DNA of 56,160 nt. Origin: Pleurocapsales cyanobacterium LEGE 10410 (GTDB lineage Bacteria > Cyanobacteriota > Cyanobacteriia > Cyanobacteriales > Xenococcaceae). Shown piece by piece: positions 8,168 through 17,914 of this stretch. Made by a program: the position numbers and the translations under genes. The stretch's first letter is position 1. The number at the start of each line of letters is the position of its first letter. The stretch covers positions 1 through 56,160 of the forward strand of contig JADEXJ010000019.1 in NCBI GenBank assembly GCA_015207195.1. The letters run 5' to 3'. The notes below the pieces were generated by a model. That model was not told the origin of the DNA. It was given only the letters and a program-made list of their open reading frames with translations, and searched no databases.

Positions 8168-8869
8168 TTAATTAACTGCCGAGGCTACTTTGCCACAACG
8201 CTCGTTCGCGGGAACAGCTTCCATAATCTTTTTGGGATCTGGCAGATCGAGGTTATCCATAAAGGTAATAAAGCTCTCACGATTTTTGCCGACAAACCTA
8301 GGATTAAACTGCTTTTCTTCGCCAATGGTGGAAACAGTTTGTCCTTTATAGTCGTGTGCTGGATAAACCAACGTTTCATCGGGTAGAGTAAATAGCTTCT
8401 GGGTAACGCGATCGTACAAAGTTCCCGCATCCCCGCTTTGGAAGTCGGTACGCCCACAACCACGAATAAATAAGGCATCACCAGTTAAAACACGGGTATT
8501 ATTTACTAGATATGCCACGTGACTATCAGTATGTCCGTGAGTTTCGATCGCTTTAATTTCAATCTCTCCCATCTGTAAAATTTCACCATCTTTGATATAG
8601 CGATCTGCACAAGCAGCATGAGCATTTTCTGGCACAATTCCTTTACAGCCAGTCATTTCTCGTAATTTACCAGTACCAGTAATATGATCGGCATGAATAT
8701 GGGTTTCAAGGCAGTAACGCAGACTCAAATCCAATTCTTTGAGTAGTTTTAAATCTCGATCTACCTGTTCCAAAACCGAATCCACTAAAATAGCTTCTTT
8801 CGTTTTAGTGTCCGCAATCAAATAGGTGTAAGTCCAGGTGTCTCGATCGAATAGTTGGCGAAATAACAT
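8168..8869 (-). CDS. Persulfide dioxygenase, ETHE1-like MBL fold
   Basis: 233 residues. All iron-site features of the ETHE1 group are present: THIHADHITG (about 57-66), ETHGHTDSHVAY (about 109-120), LTGDALFIRGCGRTDF (about 128-143) and VYPAHDYKG (about 168-176). The enzyme oxidises glutathione or other low-molecular persulfide to sulfite with oxygen. An AGGAGG site lies just upstream of the ATG. It leads a minus-strand operon with DUF442 and TauE and is divergent from sqr across 245 bases that carry the candidate operators. It uses oxygen, so it would work under micro-oxic rather than strictly anoxic sulfide exposure. Confidence 0.93.
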   Translation of the reverse strand: MLFRQLFDRDTWTYTYLIADTKTKEAILVDSVLEQVDRDLKLLKELDLSLRYCLETHIHADHITGTGKLREMTGCKGIVPENAHAACADRYIKDGEILQMGEIEIKAIETHGHTDSHVAYLVNNTRVLTGDALFIRGCGRTDFQSGDAGTLYDRVTQKLFTLPDETLVYPAHDYKGQTVSTIGEEKQFNPRFVGKNRESFITFMDNLDLPDPKKIMEAVPANERCGKVASAVN

Positions 8870-8940
8870 GGTGTGTTGACCTCCTCTTGAAATATTTATT
8901 ACAAATTAAGACTGAATTGTTGTATTTGAATTTAGACATC

Positions 8941-8975
8941 GCTATATAGCAATGCGTTTATATGTAGTTGTAAAT
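8941..8975. promoter_or_regulatory. Candidate ArsR-type sites near the PDO operon promoter
   Basis: GCTATATAGC is a perfect 10-base palindrome at 8941-8950, followed by TTATATGTAGTTGTAAA at 8958-8974, a partial match to the motif shared across the island. They lie 72-106 bases 5' of the persulfide dioxygenase start. They may serve the leftward promoter of the divergent pair. Confidence 0.45.
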
Positions 8976-9033
8976 CTGACATAGTTCTCAGCTTACAATC
9001 AAATTATAACGACTTTTTCAAAAAGTAAAACCA

Positions 9034-9051
9034 TATAACTAAATAGTTGTA
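9034..9051. promoter_or_regulatory. Candidate ArsR-type operator upstream of sqr
   Basis: TATAACTAAATAGTTGTA is an 18-base imperfect palindrome (14 of 18 positions pair) 64-81 bases 5' of the sqr start codon. It is the best palindromic version of the island motif and matches the sites at 22444-22460, 31355-31375 and 38365-38383. Confidence 0.6.
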
Positions 9052-9114
9052 CAATTTAAATTATAGATTAAGTTTTCAGATCTAAGAGAAAATATTTTCA
9101 ACGAGGAACTTGTT

Positions 9115-10458
9115 ATGTCTACATCGATACAGCGATCGCCACAGGCTAACCAAAACACCACTTCAATAACCAGCCATTATCAAATCGTCGTCGTGGGTGG
9201 AGGTGCAGCAGGAATTACCACCGCAGCCCAATTACTCAAGCAAAACTCTAAGCTAAAGATAGCGATCGTCGAACCTGCTGAGAAGCATCACTATCAGCCA
9301 GGATGGACATTAGTTGGTGGTGGTGTTGCAACCATAGATAAATTTGTTCGGCAAGAAAAAGACGTAATTCCCAAAGGAGCAAAATGGATTCAGGATTACG
9401 TAACTACTTTTGACCCCGATCGCAATACTATAACTTTAGCTCAAGGTCGAGAGATAAAATACGACTATCTCGTGGTGTGTCCTGGTATCCAAATCGACTG
9501 GCATCTAGTCAAAGGATTAAAAGAAGCCTTGGGTAAGGGTGGGGTAACAAGTAATTACTCTAAAGACTATGCTCCTTATACTTGGTCAACCATCAAAAAC
9601 TTTAAGGGCGGTACGGCGATTTTCACATATCCTAATACTCCGATTAAATGTGGTGGCGCACCGCAAAAAGTAATGTATATGGCAGATGACTATTTTAAAA
9701 GTAAGAGCGGGGTGGGTGTGAATACTAAAGTGATGTTTTGCACTGCGGGGGCGAAAATGTTTAGCGTTCCTGCATACAATGCGACTTTAGAAGGAATAAT
9801 TGCCAAGCGGGAAATTGCTGCTAAGTTCAAGCATAATCTCAAAGAAATCAAAGCCGATACCCAAGAAGCTATTTTCGATGTCACCACTGAAAATGGCGTA
9901 GAAGAAGTTAGTATTCACTACGACATGATTCACGTCACTCCACCGATGAGTTCTCCTGACTTTATCAAACAAAGTCCCTTAGCTAACGATAAAGGTTGGA
10001 TTGATGTCCACAAATACACCCTGCAACACAATCGCTATTCTAATGTATTTGGTTTAGGGGATGCTTCATCATTACCGATCTCAAAAACTGCTGCTGCTGC
10101 TCGCAAACAGACTCCTATAGTTGTGCAGAATTTGCTGGCTCAAATGAACGGTCAACAATTGAACGGTAAATACGACGGTTATACCTGTTGTCCGTTGATT
10201 ACAGGCTATCACTCGGCAATTATGGCAGAATTTGATTACGAGGGCAGTCCCGCCCCGTCTTTTCCCCTCGATCCCACCAAAGAACGCTACTCGATGTTTA
10301 TTGCTAAAGTTTACGCCTTACCCTGGATTTATTGGCATCGAATGCTTAAAGGAGAATCCTTTGAAGCAGATATTTTTCAACCGATTAATAAATTATTTCA
10401 AAGAAACGGTAACAAAAATTCTATCTTAGAAGCAGAAAATAAAAGCAGTACCTGCTAA
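9115..10458 (+). CDS. sqr: Type II sulfide:quinone oxidoreductase
   Basis: 447 residues. Rossmann FAD site VVVGGGAAGITTAAQLL (about 26-42). Cys179 in PIKCGGAPQK and Cys358/Cys359 in YTCCPLITGY fit the two catalytic cysteines of type II SQR (the mitochondrial SQOR group), and the protein lacks the third Cys of type I. LGDASSLPISKTAAAARKQ (about 314-332) is the C-terminal FAD motif and the tail is amphipathic, suiting a monotopic membrane enzyme. It oxidises sulfide to persulfide and reduces plastoquinone. A GAGG precedes the ATG. It is divergent from the persulfide dioxygenase operon, whose product would consume its persulfide, with shared operator-like sequence between them. Confidence 0.95.
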   Translation: MSTSIQRSPQANQNTTSITSHYQIVVVGGGAAGITTAAQLLKQNSKLKIAIVEPAEKHHYQPGWTLVGGGVATIDKFVRQEKDVIPKGAKWIQDYVTTFDPDRNTITLAQGREIKYDYLVVCPGIQIDWHLVKGLKEALGKGGVTSNYSKDYAPYTWSTIKNFKGGTAIFTYPNTPIKCGGAPQKVMYMADDYFKSKSGVGVNTKVMFCTAGAKMFSVPAYNATLEGIIAKREIAAKFKHNLKEIKADTQEAIFDVTTENGVEEVSIHYDMIHVTPPMSSPDFIKQSPLANDKGWIDVHKYTLQHNRYSNVFGLGDASSLPISKTAAAARKQTPIVVQNLLAQMNGQQLNGKYDGYTCCPLITGYHSAIMAEFDYEGSPAPSFPLDPTKERYSMFIAKVYALPWIYWHRMLKGESFEADIFQPINKLFQRNGNKNSILEAENKSSTC

Positions 10459-10651
10459 GAAATATTTCTAGAATAGTTTCCCTAACGTTTAAACCTCTTG
10501 TCCGATCGACATAGCTAGGTGGCTGCTTCGCGCAAATACAGATGAAATAGCCTTGCTACAGAAGTGTAGAAACTAATAAATATCAAGCGTTTTAGTAACT
10601 CTGAACACCGCTGTAAAAGTATAAATTTTGACAATTAATAAGGAGTATCTG

Positions 10652-11539
10652 ATGAAAATTAGCCCAGATTGTATCGTTTGTCTATTTCAGCAAGCACTAC
10701 GTACTAGCAAATTAGCGACGGAGGACGAGGGGCTTCAAAGAAAGATACTCACTCGTGTGGCAAATGAGATTGCCCAATTAGAGGAGGAGACCATCCCCAT
10801 CGAGGTCGCAGGGCGGATTCAGGAACTTGTAGGGGAGCTAACTGGCGTAACTGACCCCTACCAAGACGCTAAACGTCGCTATAACGACCTGGCTTTGAAG
10901 CTTTATCCCAGGTTGAAAGAACTGCTTGAAGGGGCGGAAGACCCATTACTGACAGCAATCCGACTGGCGATCGCAGGTAATATCATTGACTTCGGACTAG
11001 GATCTGAGTTCGACTTGGAGCAAGTTATTCAGGAGAGTCTGACTAGGGAGTTTTCTATTTTTGATTATGAGTTCTTCTTGGAAAAACTGGCTGCTGCTGA
11101 ATCGCTTTTATATATCGGAGATAATACAGGAGAAATAGTTTTTGACAAACTTCTGATTGAAGAACTGCTTCGGAGGGGAAAACAGGTCACTTATGTTGTT
11201 CGTGGTGGTTCGGCAATTAACGATGCCACCCTAGAAGATGCTCGCTACGTCGGGATGGAGAAAATCGTTCGGGTCATTACTACTGGTACAGCTATACCAG
11301 GAACAATCTTAAAAGATGCCAGTTCCGACTTCGTTACTCACTTTCAAACCGCAGATCTAATCATTGCTAAAGGGCAGGGAAACTTTGAGGGGCTTGACGA
11401 CGAACCAGGACCAATTACGTTTCTGCTCAAAGCAAAATGCACACTCATTGCCAATGAACTAGGGGTTGAACCAGGGGCAATGGTTCTCTATCTTAAGCCT
11501 GGTATCAAAGAATCGGGTTTTATTGACAATAATAACTAA
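10652..11539 (+). CDS. DUF89/ARMT1-domain protein (damage-control phosphatase type I)
   Basis: 295 residues from an ATG with AAGGAG seven bases upstream; a TTG eight codons earlier is ignored. The N-terminal Cys pair PDCIVC and the metal-site block YIGDNTGEIVFDKLLI (about 160-175) identify the DUF89 subfamily with CxxC. KGQGNFEGL near residue 245 is the second family block. These are metal-dependent phosphatases proposed to remove damaged phosphometabolites. An IS982 element begins at the last base of the stop codon; the target duplication regenerates the stop, so the protein is intact. No direct link to sulfide is visible. Positions 10459-10651 contain no other feature I can name. Confidence 0.85.
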   Translation: MKISPDCIVCLFQQALRTSKLATEDEGLQRKILTRVANEIAQLEEETIPIEVAGRIQELVGELTGVTDPYQDAKRRYNDLALKLYPRLKELLEGAEDPLLTAIRLAIAGNIIDFGLGSEFDLEQVIQESLTREFSIFDYEFFLEKLAAAESLLYIGDNTGEIVFDKLLIEELLRRGKQVTYVVRGGSAINDATLEDARYVGMEKIVRVITTGTAIPGTILKDASSDFVTHFQTADLIIAKGQGNFEGLDDEPGPITFLLKAKCTLIANELGVEPGAMVLYLKPGIKESGFIDNNN

Positions 11540-12549
11540 CGCCTAGTGTGAATTAAATTTTATTGAGAAGGCAAAGACTGAAAAGTAAGAACATCAATCT
11601 GCAATTGACGACGAAGAAAAAGTCTGAGGGTATGGGAAGCAATCTTAGCAGCCATATGAACAGTCAAACCGTTAACCGTCTTATTTAAGAACCTCTCAGG
11701 ATTACGACCAGTGTTCTGAATTTCATGAAAAACGCCTTCAATACGCTGTCTGATTCGGCTAATCAAACGTTTGAATTGAGAAGAATTTTGATGGTGTTGA
11801 TTTTCTCGATGTATGGTCAGAATGCGATTACCTGTAGAATGAAAAATTTCTGATTGCCAATCATGTCCAATAAAGCCTTTATCGCCGTAAATATCACAAC
11901 CCTGGACTACTTCCAAAACACTTTCAACAGCTTGACGTTCGTCAGTATTAGCTGGAACTAAGTCATAGGCAATTGGTAATCCCTCAAGAGTAGATATCAT
12001 GGTCAATTTATAGCCAAAATATTTCATCTTCCTGGCAGCACAATAACCGTAGTCTGCACTACCATGAAAATCACTGTATCGTTTACTTCTTCTGTATCCC
12101 ATTACTGGTATTGGCTTGGTATCGATAATGAAACTGTTGCTATTTACTCCCCCCAACTGTTTAACCCAATTTCTTCTCAGAGTTTCCAACATTGATTCCA
12201 ATTTACGCAAACGTCGGTTGAACTGGCTTCGCTCTAGCAAATGCGGAAACCATTGTCCATAATTAGCTCGAATAAAACCAATGAATTGTGTCTCTCCTGG
12301 GAATGGTAAATAATCCATGATTAGGGCTAAAGTTAGGATTTCGCTGTCACTCATTTCTGCTTTTGCTCCTGGACACCTGCCTCTAAGAAACTTGCCTTCT
12401 AGTTGATACCAGTCATCTACTAATACAAAAATTGTGATTAAAAGGCTTTCTAAGTCTATGCTATTCATGAGGAAGGATATTTAGATGGACAGCTTGATAA
12501 CTTTCATCTTCTGTCTTTTCCTCGCTTTTTCCTAATTCACACTAGGCGT
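11539..12549. mobile_element. IS982-family insertion sequence, complete
   Basis: 1011 bases bounded by perfect 17-base inverted repeats, ACGCCTAGTGTGAATTA at 11539 and its complement ending at 12549. The 5-base target duplication AACTA lies at 11534-11538 and 12550-12554. One intact transposase gene fills it. All ends and duplications being intact suggests a recent insertion. Confidence 0.92.
11560..12468 (-). CDS. IS982-family DDE transposase
   Basis: 302 residues, the usual length. Catalytic residues can be placed at the first Asp in FIIDTKPIPV (about 114-123), the second Asp in IYGDKGFIGHDW (about 193-204) and the Glu in RQRIEGVFHEIQ (about 240-251). The N-terminal region FLRGRCPGAKAEMSDSEILT is characteristic. 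The gene fills the element and reads toward its left end. It appears functional, with no frameshift. Confidence 0.93.
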   Translation of the reverse strand: MNSIDLESLLITIFVLVDDWYQLEGKFLRGRCPGAKAEMSDSEILTLALIMDYLPFPGETQFIGFIRANYGQWFPHLLERSQFNRRLRKLESMLETLRRNWVKQLGGVNSNSFIIDTKPIPVMGYRRSKRYSDFHGSADYGYCAARKMKYFGYKLTMISTLEGLPIAYDLVPANTDERQAVESVLEVVQGCDIYGDKGFIGHDWQSEIFHSTGNRILTIHRENQHHQNSSQFKRLISRIRQRIEGVFHEIQNTGRNPERFLNKTVNGLTVHMAAKIASHTLRLFLRRQLQIDVLTFQSLPSQ

Positions 12550-12656
12550 AACTAACTATTAGCGAAAAGTTTTGAGCATTTCTAACTGTTTACTTTGCTG
12601 TTCAAATTAAGCTGCTAAAGCGTTACAAACTAGATCGCACAACTCAAATACATAGT

Positions 12657-13273
12657 CTATAAAGAGATTAATTCTGGTGTCTCAAACATTGCCGTGCTGA
12701 GATATCTTTCACCACCACTGGCTTGAATTGCCACAATTAGGCGATCGCGGTACTGCGATCGTCTAGCCACTTCTATAGCTCCAGCAACCACCGCACCAGT
12801 AGAAATACCACTGAGAATCCCTTCTTCTCGTGCTAAACGCCTGCCGATATCATAAGCTTGCTCCTCCGTAACCTGAATAATTTCATCAATTAAATCCACT
12901 CGTAACACATCGGGAATGAAGCCAGCCCCTATCCCCTGGAGATCGTGAACTCCCGAAGGTTTACCGCTTAGTACCGCACTTTTAACTGGTTCAATCGCCA
13001 CAATTTTTAGAGATGGCTTTTGTTGTTTGAGGTAGCGACCAGCACCTGTCAGAGTACCACCAGTCCCGACTCCCACCACCAAAACATCAATTTGTCCTTC
13101 TGTATCTGACCAAATTTCTGGACCTGTAGTTTCGTAGTGGATCTTAGGATTTGCTGGGTTACTAAATTGTTGGGGAAAAAAAGCCCCTGGAATACTTGCA
13201 ATAAGTTCATTAGCACGGGCGATTGCCCCTGGCATATCTAATTCAGCAGCAGTAGTAATTATTTCAGCCCCAT
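12657..13273 (-). pseudogene. cysK: cysK, 3' fragment (cysteine synthase C-terminal part)
   Basis: Encodes the C-terminal two thirds of O-acetylserine sulfhydrylase, from GAEIITTAAELDMPGAIA to the end. Conserved are the PLP-phosphate loop GVGTGGTLTGAGRY and the C-terminal substrate block GIGAGFIPDVL followed by EEGILSGISTGA. The fragment is cut at its 5' side by the 5.95-kb insertion that begins at 13274. Its other part is at 19226-19433: removing the insertion and one copy of CAGCCCCAT restores an open frame reading [16 protein letters not shown]. The catalytic N-terminus is absent here, so it cannot make active enzyme. Positions 12555-12656 show nothing notable. Confidence 0.93.
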
Positions 13274-14335
13274 CTAAGTACAGGACAAAAACTGAAGAGA
13301 ATGAAAAAAGTCAGTTTCATATTGCTCTAAATTCAAGAGAATACGACGCAAATAATCAAAGCCATAGCGAAAAACGCTCTGTGCTTTTCGTCCGTGCTTT
13401 TTGATCTTGATGGGTTTTGACTTTGACAGCCATTGACCAGTACGATATGCCCAACATAAAGCAATAGTTAACAAAGCAAATAAACGACTTAATCTTTCAG
13501 AATCGGTTAAGTGAGTATCTTCGAGATTAAAACCACGACTCTTAAAGATCCCGAAAAGAGTTTCGATACCCCAACGTTGGGCATAATCATCAATGATTTT
13601 ATGTGTATAGCCTGGAGCAATAACTGTTAGTAAAGAATTATCTTCTAAACGTAAAGCTCCAACATAAACTTGATGACCCCATAAGACCCTTTTTCTTTTG
13701 AGTAATTCTAATTGACCAATCTTGAGATGAGAAAAGACAATACGAGTTGGAAGTTCATGTTGTCCATTACTTAGAAGATCGTTTTCTCGAATCCGAATCC
13801 TAAACGGCATCATTGGTTGTGAAAGTAGATATTGCAACCAATCGTGACCTAAAAATTCACGGTCAGCGCAGATACAAGCAATCTTACGGTCACAGAAGAG
13901 TTCGACAAACTCTTCGAGTAACTCTACTCTTTCTTGAGTGTTAGAGTTGCCTTTTTTTTCTAGCATCCACCATAGTAAGGGAAATGCAACACCTTGGTGA
14001 ACAACACCCAAAGTTAGAATGTTAAATACTTTGCGTCCAAACTGCCAGTTAGTTCGATCTATGCTTAATGTCCAGGGTTCAGGTATTTCCATCATCTCTA
14101 CGACTAATTTAGCTAAGACGTAGTAATCTAAATCAAATTCCCGCAAAAATCGTTGTAACCGTTTGTAGTTAGACTCGATTTTGGCTTTGCCCATAAATCC
14201 TGTAGATAATTCTGAGAGGTTTACTGTCTTGACCCGAAATAATGCAATTAGGAACAATGCTAAAAAACTTAGTCGCGCTCCGTGCCATTTTAAGTGAGGT
14301 TTTAAGGTTTTGCAGAGCAGGTTAACATTATTCAT
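13274..14335 (-). CDS. IS4-family DDE transposase
   Basis: 353 residues. The IS4 signature Y-x2-R-x3-E-x6-K is visible in YAQRWGIETLFGIFK (about 252-266). The two Asp residues fall in LSIDRTNWQFG (about 95-105) and ICADREFLGHDW (about 154-165). The stop codon is formed by the terminal CTA of the left inverted repeat, so the coding region extends to the very end of the element. The frame is intact. Its activity could account for movement of the whole 5.95-kb segment. Confidence 0.92.
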   Translation of the reverse strand: MNNVNLLCKTLKPHLKWHGARLSFLALFLIALFRVKTVNLSELSTGFMGKAKIESNYKRLQRFLREFDLDYYVLAKLVVEMMEIPEPWTLSIDRTNWQFGRKVFNILTLGVVHQGVAFPLLWWMLEKKGNSNTQERVELLEEFVELFCDRKIACICADREFLGHDWLQYLLSQPMMPFRIRIRENDLLSNGQHELPTRIVFSHLKIGQLELLKRKRVLWGHQVYVGALRLEDNSLLTVIAPGYTHKIIDDYAQRWGIETLFGIFKSRGFNLEDTHLTDSERLSRLFALLTIALCWAYRTGQWLSKSKPIKIKKHGRKAQSVFRYGFDYLRRILLNLEQYETDFFHSLQFLSCT

Positions 14336-14415
14336 AGGGTTTCTCAGATAAAGTGTGGTTACTTTTCATGAAACCCTTTTTCTGGCTTCTTTTTCAAGTT
14401 TTGTCCTGTACTGAG
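13274..14415. mobile_element. IS4-family insertion sequence (IS4Sa-like)
   Basis: 1142 bases with 20-base inverted repeats: CTAAGTACAGGACAAAAACT at 13274 and the complement of CTCAGTACAGGACAAAACTT ending at 14415. The left flank is cysK and the right flank is pgi, so no shared target duplication exists around the IS alone. The matching 9-base duplication is found only around the larger segment ending at 19225. Confidence 0.88.
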
Positions 14416-15892
14416 TCTCTTCGTTTATCTTAGCTTCGCTGGCTAATTCAGCTAACGACATGGGAGAGGAAGCATTTTTTAAAACTTCCATTACCTTCTT
14501 TTGAATTTCTAATACTGAAGCTGCTGCCTTTTTCCCAGCTTCTACTCCTGGCTGGTGATAGGCATTGATATTGACCAATGAAGCATAAATACTCACGCCT
14601 CTCTCATACAGGGCAATTAAAGCTCCTACGATTCGCTCGTTAACTTTGGGAATGGTAATGGTGATCGAGCCTCGATCCTTATCGTTTAAGGCAGTACGAG
14701 TACCTAACAAAAATCCTTTGAGATAGTCGCCAGAGGTAATCCCAGGTTCGATCTCGACAAAATCTCTAGTCCGATCTTCCAATACTTCAATAAAAGTAAG
14801 GAAAAAGTTGTTTACCCCTTCTCTCAACTGCTGTACGTAGGCGTGTTGATCGGTCGAGCCTTTATTACCGTAAACCGCAATTCCCTGGTTGACCACATTA
14901 CCATCGAGGTCTTTTTCTTTACCCAAAGACTCCATAATTAGCTGTTGCAGATAGCGACTAAACAGCAGCAGACTATCTTTATAAGGCAAGATCACCATAT
15001 CTTTTTCGCCTCTACCGTGTCCCGCACAATACCAAGCCAGTGCCAACAGTGCAGCAGGATTATCTTTTAAGCTGGGTTTGCGAGTTAGAGCATCCATTTC
15101 TTTGGCTCCTTGCAGCATTTGTTTGATATCGATACCCTGTAAAGCAGCAGACACTAAACCTACAGGAGACAATTCCGAAGTACGTCCTCCTACCCAGTCC
15201 CGCATCGGAAAAATTGCCAGCCAACCTTCACGTTCGGCGATCGCCTCTAGTTTACTGCTTTTTCCCGTAATCGCAAAGGCGTGAGCAGCAAAATCGAGAT
15301 TACGATCCTGATAGACTTTCTTGACCTCAATCATCCCGTTACGAGTTTCGGGAGTACCACCCGACTTAGAAATTACAGAGACTAAAGTGGTACTAAGATC
15401 GTCAATACCAAACAGAACCTTATCGATTCCTTGAGGATCGGTATTATCGACAAAATGAATCTTAAGAGGGGCATCGTTCGGTGCTAGAGCCTGAGCTACA
15501 AACTGAGGACCCAAAGCCGAACCACCGATCCCAATCGAGAGAATATCGGTAAATTTACCGCCACTAGGAGGATGAATTTCTCCAGTGTGTACCTTGTGCG
15601 TAAATTCCAGCACGCTGTTGTTGGTGTCGATAATATCTTGTTTTAGTTCGGGGGTAGGCGCGAGATCGGGATCTCGTAGCCAATAGTGACCTACCATCCG
15701 ATTTTCATCAGGATTGGCGATCGCTCCACCTTCTAAAGCTTCAATATCTTTAAATGCCTTGTCAAATTTTGGTTTTAATTCTTCTATCTGAGCCTCATCA
15801 AATTCAATCCGACTGATATCTAAATAAAATTCTAAGTCAGGGTCGTAGTAAAGCCAGTCTTGATAGCGTTGCCAAAGTGCGAGGTTATCCAT
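14366..15892 (-). pseudogene. pgi: Glucose-6-phosphate isomerase with C-terminus replaced by IS sequence
   Basis: The reading frame gives 508 residues. SIS-domain blocks are clear: [13 protein letters not shown] (about 120-132), [11 protein letters not shown] (about 175-185), [11 protein letters not shown] (about 234-244) and [10 protein letters not shown] (about 345-354), with the catalytic Glu and His in the later part. Native sequence stops at KINEET; the last 15 or so residues ([15 protein letters not shown]) are translated from the IS right end at 14366-14415. Cyanobacterial PGI is normally somewhat longer (around 530), so a C-terminal helix is lost and activity is doubtful. It is part of the segment captured into cysK and is presumably a copy or relocated piece of a chromosomal locus. 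Confidence 0.85.
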
Positions 15893-16101
15893 AAGTTTTT
15901 CGTGTCAGCGCGAATTCTAACTGTAAGTGTAGTTGAACCATTATGCCTTTATAATTTGTTTTAGATTTTCTCTATGTCAATTGAGATTAATTACGACTCT
16001 GACTATTAATAGTTATGGATAGCTATAAGCTACAAGCTATAAGACACATCTCGTAGGGGCAAACAGCCGTTCGCCCTTACTTTTTACTTTCTACTCCTTA
16101 T

Positions 16102-17826
16102 TTACTTCTGCGCCATTTTATACATTCTTTCACTCATGCCCATACTCAACAAAGAGCGCAACAGTAGGATAAACCAAAAGGTCGCAAAACAGAATAAGGC
16201 GATCGCCACACCTTTTAATTGACCGACGAGTAATACCGAACCTGACAACAGACTAAAGCCCGATAAACAAGTATAAATCAAACTTTTGATGCCTAACTGA
16301 ATTTGTTTGAGAGAACGCTCGCTTTCGGTAGCTCTAACCTTTACCTGTAGTTCCCCCAGATCGAGCCGAGACTCCAGACGCATAATCGACATTTGCGTGC
16401 GATTGGGCTGCTTCAGCTTGTACTGAATAAAATCTTTGGTTTGGCGGGCTAAAATACCCAACATATTTCCCTGCTGTTGCTGAAAAGCAATTTGTCTCAA
16501 AAAAGGCTGGGCTGCTGCCAACAGGTTATATTGTGGATCTAGGGCGCGGGCAATGCCGTCTAAAGTAGTCAGAGACTTAACTACAAAAGTCATCTGTGGT
16601 GGCAGACGAAATGGCTGTTGCTCGAAGATCGAATATACTTCGTCGGTTATTTGCTCGAAAGCTCTAACATCTACCGGCTTATCGCGAAACTCTTCAATCA
16701 TAAAGGCAATCATCCTTTTTACAGGAGTCATATCTGCCACCGGTTCGATCAAGCCCATGTAAATTAAAGTTTCTACTACTTCATCGGTATCTTTTTTTAA
16801 GACGGCAAAAAAAGTCTTGATCATCTGATCTTTGGCAATGGTTTTAACCTCCGCCATTGTGCCAAAGTCGTAGAAAATAATCTCTCCTTTGGTACTAACC
16901 GCCATGTTTCCTGGGTGGGGGTCAGATTGAAAAAAACCGTCTTCTAAAAGCTGTTTGAGATAACAGGTAATACCTAACTGGATAACCTCTTTGGTATCGA
17001 TTTGACTTGCTTCCAAAGCAGGGCGATTATCTATTTTAATTCCTGGTAAATACTCCAAAGTCAAAATTTTGGAGGTAGTATATTGCCAATACACTTTAGG
17101 TACAGCAACTCGCTGATAGCTCTGAAAATTTTCCCGAAAGCGATCGGCATTCTTACCTTCGTGAACGTAGTCGATTTCCTGATATAAAAGATCGAAAAAC
17201 TCGCGATAAACGGCTTCTAAATTAAACTTCCTAACACTTGGAAAAATATTAAGCCATCTAACCAAACGGTGTAAAATTTCAAAATCTAGGTTAAATAAGC
17301 GAGCCAAACCAGGTCGTTGTACCTTTACTACGACATCTTCTCCCGTATGTAGTCTGGCTTTATGTACCTGACCCAAAGAGGCAGCAGCTAGAGGAATAGG
17401 ATTAAACTCGGCAAACAGTAGGTCAATTGGTTTACCCAATTCTCGTTCGATTACGGCGATCGCTAAAGTCGAATTAAAAGCAGGAACCCGATCCTGTAGT
17501 TGTCCGAATTCTTCAATATATTCAATCGGAATCAAATCCGCTCGGGTAGAAAGAGCCTGTCCGATTTTGATAAAGGTCGGTCCTAGCTGCAAAATATTCG
17601 CGACCAGCCATTTTGCCAAACGATGCCTACGCCGAGAAGAATTATTTCTGGTTACTTTGTCCCACCATAGAGAAAATATGAGTTTAATAGCAATGCCAAA
17701 AATTTTGACCTGGCGCACAAATGGCGAATAAGGGAAGCTTCCTGGGAGCGATACAGCAGGGACTTTGGTAAGAAGCGATCGCGATGGTTTTCGATTTGCG
17801 GGCGGTTTTCTTCGATGCCATTTCAT
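16102..17826 (-). CDS. ABC1/UbiB-family atypical kinase
   Basis: 574 residues. Family motifs in order: the KxGQ region GPTFIKIGQALSTRADLIP (about 82-100), the Ala-rich nucleotide loop AAASLGQVHKA (about 148-158), VVKVQRPG (about 166-173), the catalytic HPGN in QSDPHPGNMA (about 296-305) and the metal-binding IFYDFGTM (about 313-320). Two hydrophobic segments close the protein (about 515-560), suiting a thylakoid or plasma membrane site. Cyanobacterial members are linked to isoprenoid-lipid or quinone homeostasis. The gene seems intact and is a passenger in the segment inserted in cysK. Positions 15893-16101 contain only short A/T-rich and CTATAAGC repeats. Confidence 0.9.
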   Translation of the reverse strand: MKWHRRKPPANRKPSRSLLTKVPAVSLPGSFPYSPFVRQVKIFGIAIKLIFSLWWDKVTRNNSSRRRHRLAKWLVANILQLGPTFIKIGQALSTRADLIPIEYIEEFGQLQDRVPAFNSTLAIAVIERELGKPIDLLFAEFNPIPLAAASLGQVHKARLHTGEDVVVKVQRPGLARLFNLDFEILHRLVRWLNIFPSVRKFNLEAVYREFFDLLYQEIDYVHEGKNADRFRENFQSYQRVAVPKVYWQYTTSKILTLEYLPGIKIDNRPALEASQIDTKEVIQLGITCYLKQLLEDGFFQSDPHPGNMAVSTKGEIIFYDFGTMAEVKTIAKDQMIKTFFAVLKKDTDEVVETLIYMGLIEPVADMTPVKRMIAFMIEEFRDKPVDVRAFEQITDEVYSIFEQQPFRLPPQMTFVVKSLTTLDGIARALDPQYNLLAAAQPFLRQIAFQQQQGNMLGILARQTKDFIQYKLKQPNRTQMSIMRLESRLDLGELQVKVRATESERSLKQIQLGIKSLIYTCLSGFSLLSGSVLLVGQLKGVAIALFCFATFWFILLLRSLLSMGMSERMYKMAQK

Positions 17827-17914
17827 AGAGCTATTTGAGAATCGATCGGTTTTTAGATAAATTTTGTCAAGCGCGATCGATAGCTGTTACCTAAATAAAT
17901 AACCTACCATTAGC

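Noticed and set aside
15998-16050. Motif-like TATTAATAGTTATGG between pgi and ABC1 kinase gene
   Set aside because: Partial match only, located downstream of the kinase gene in DNA that entered with the captured segment.
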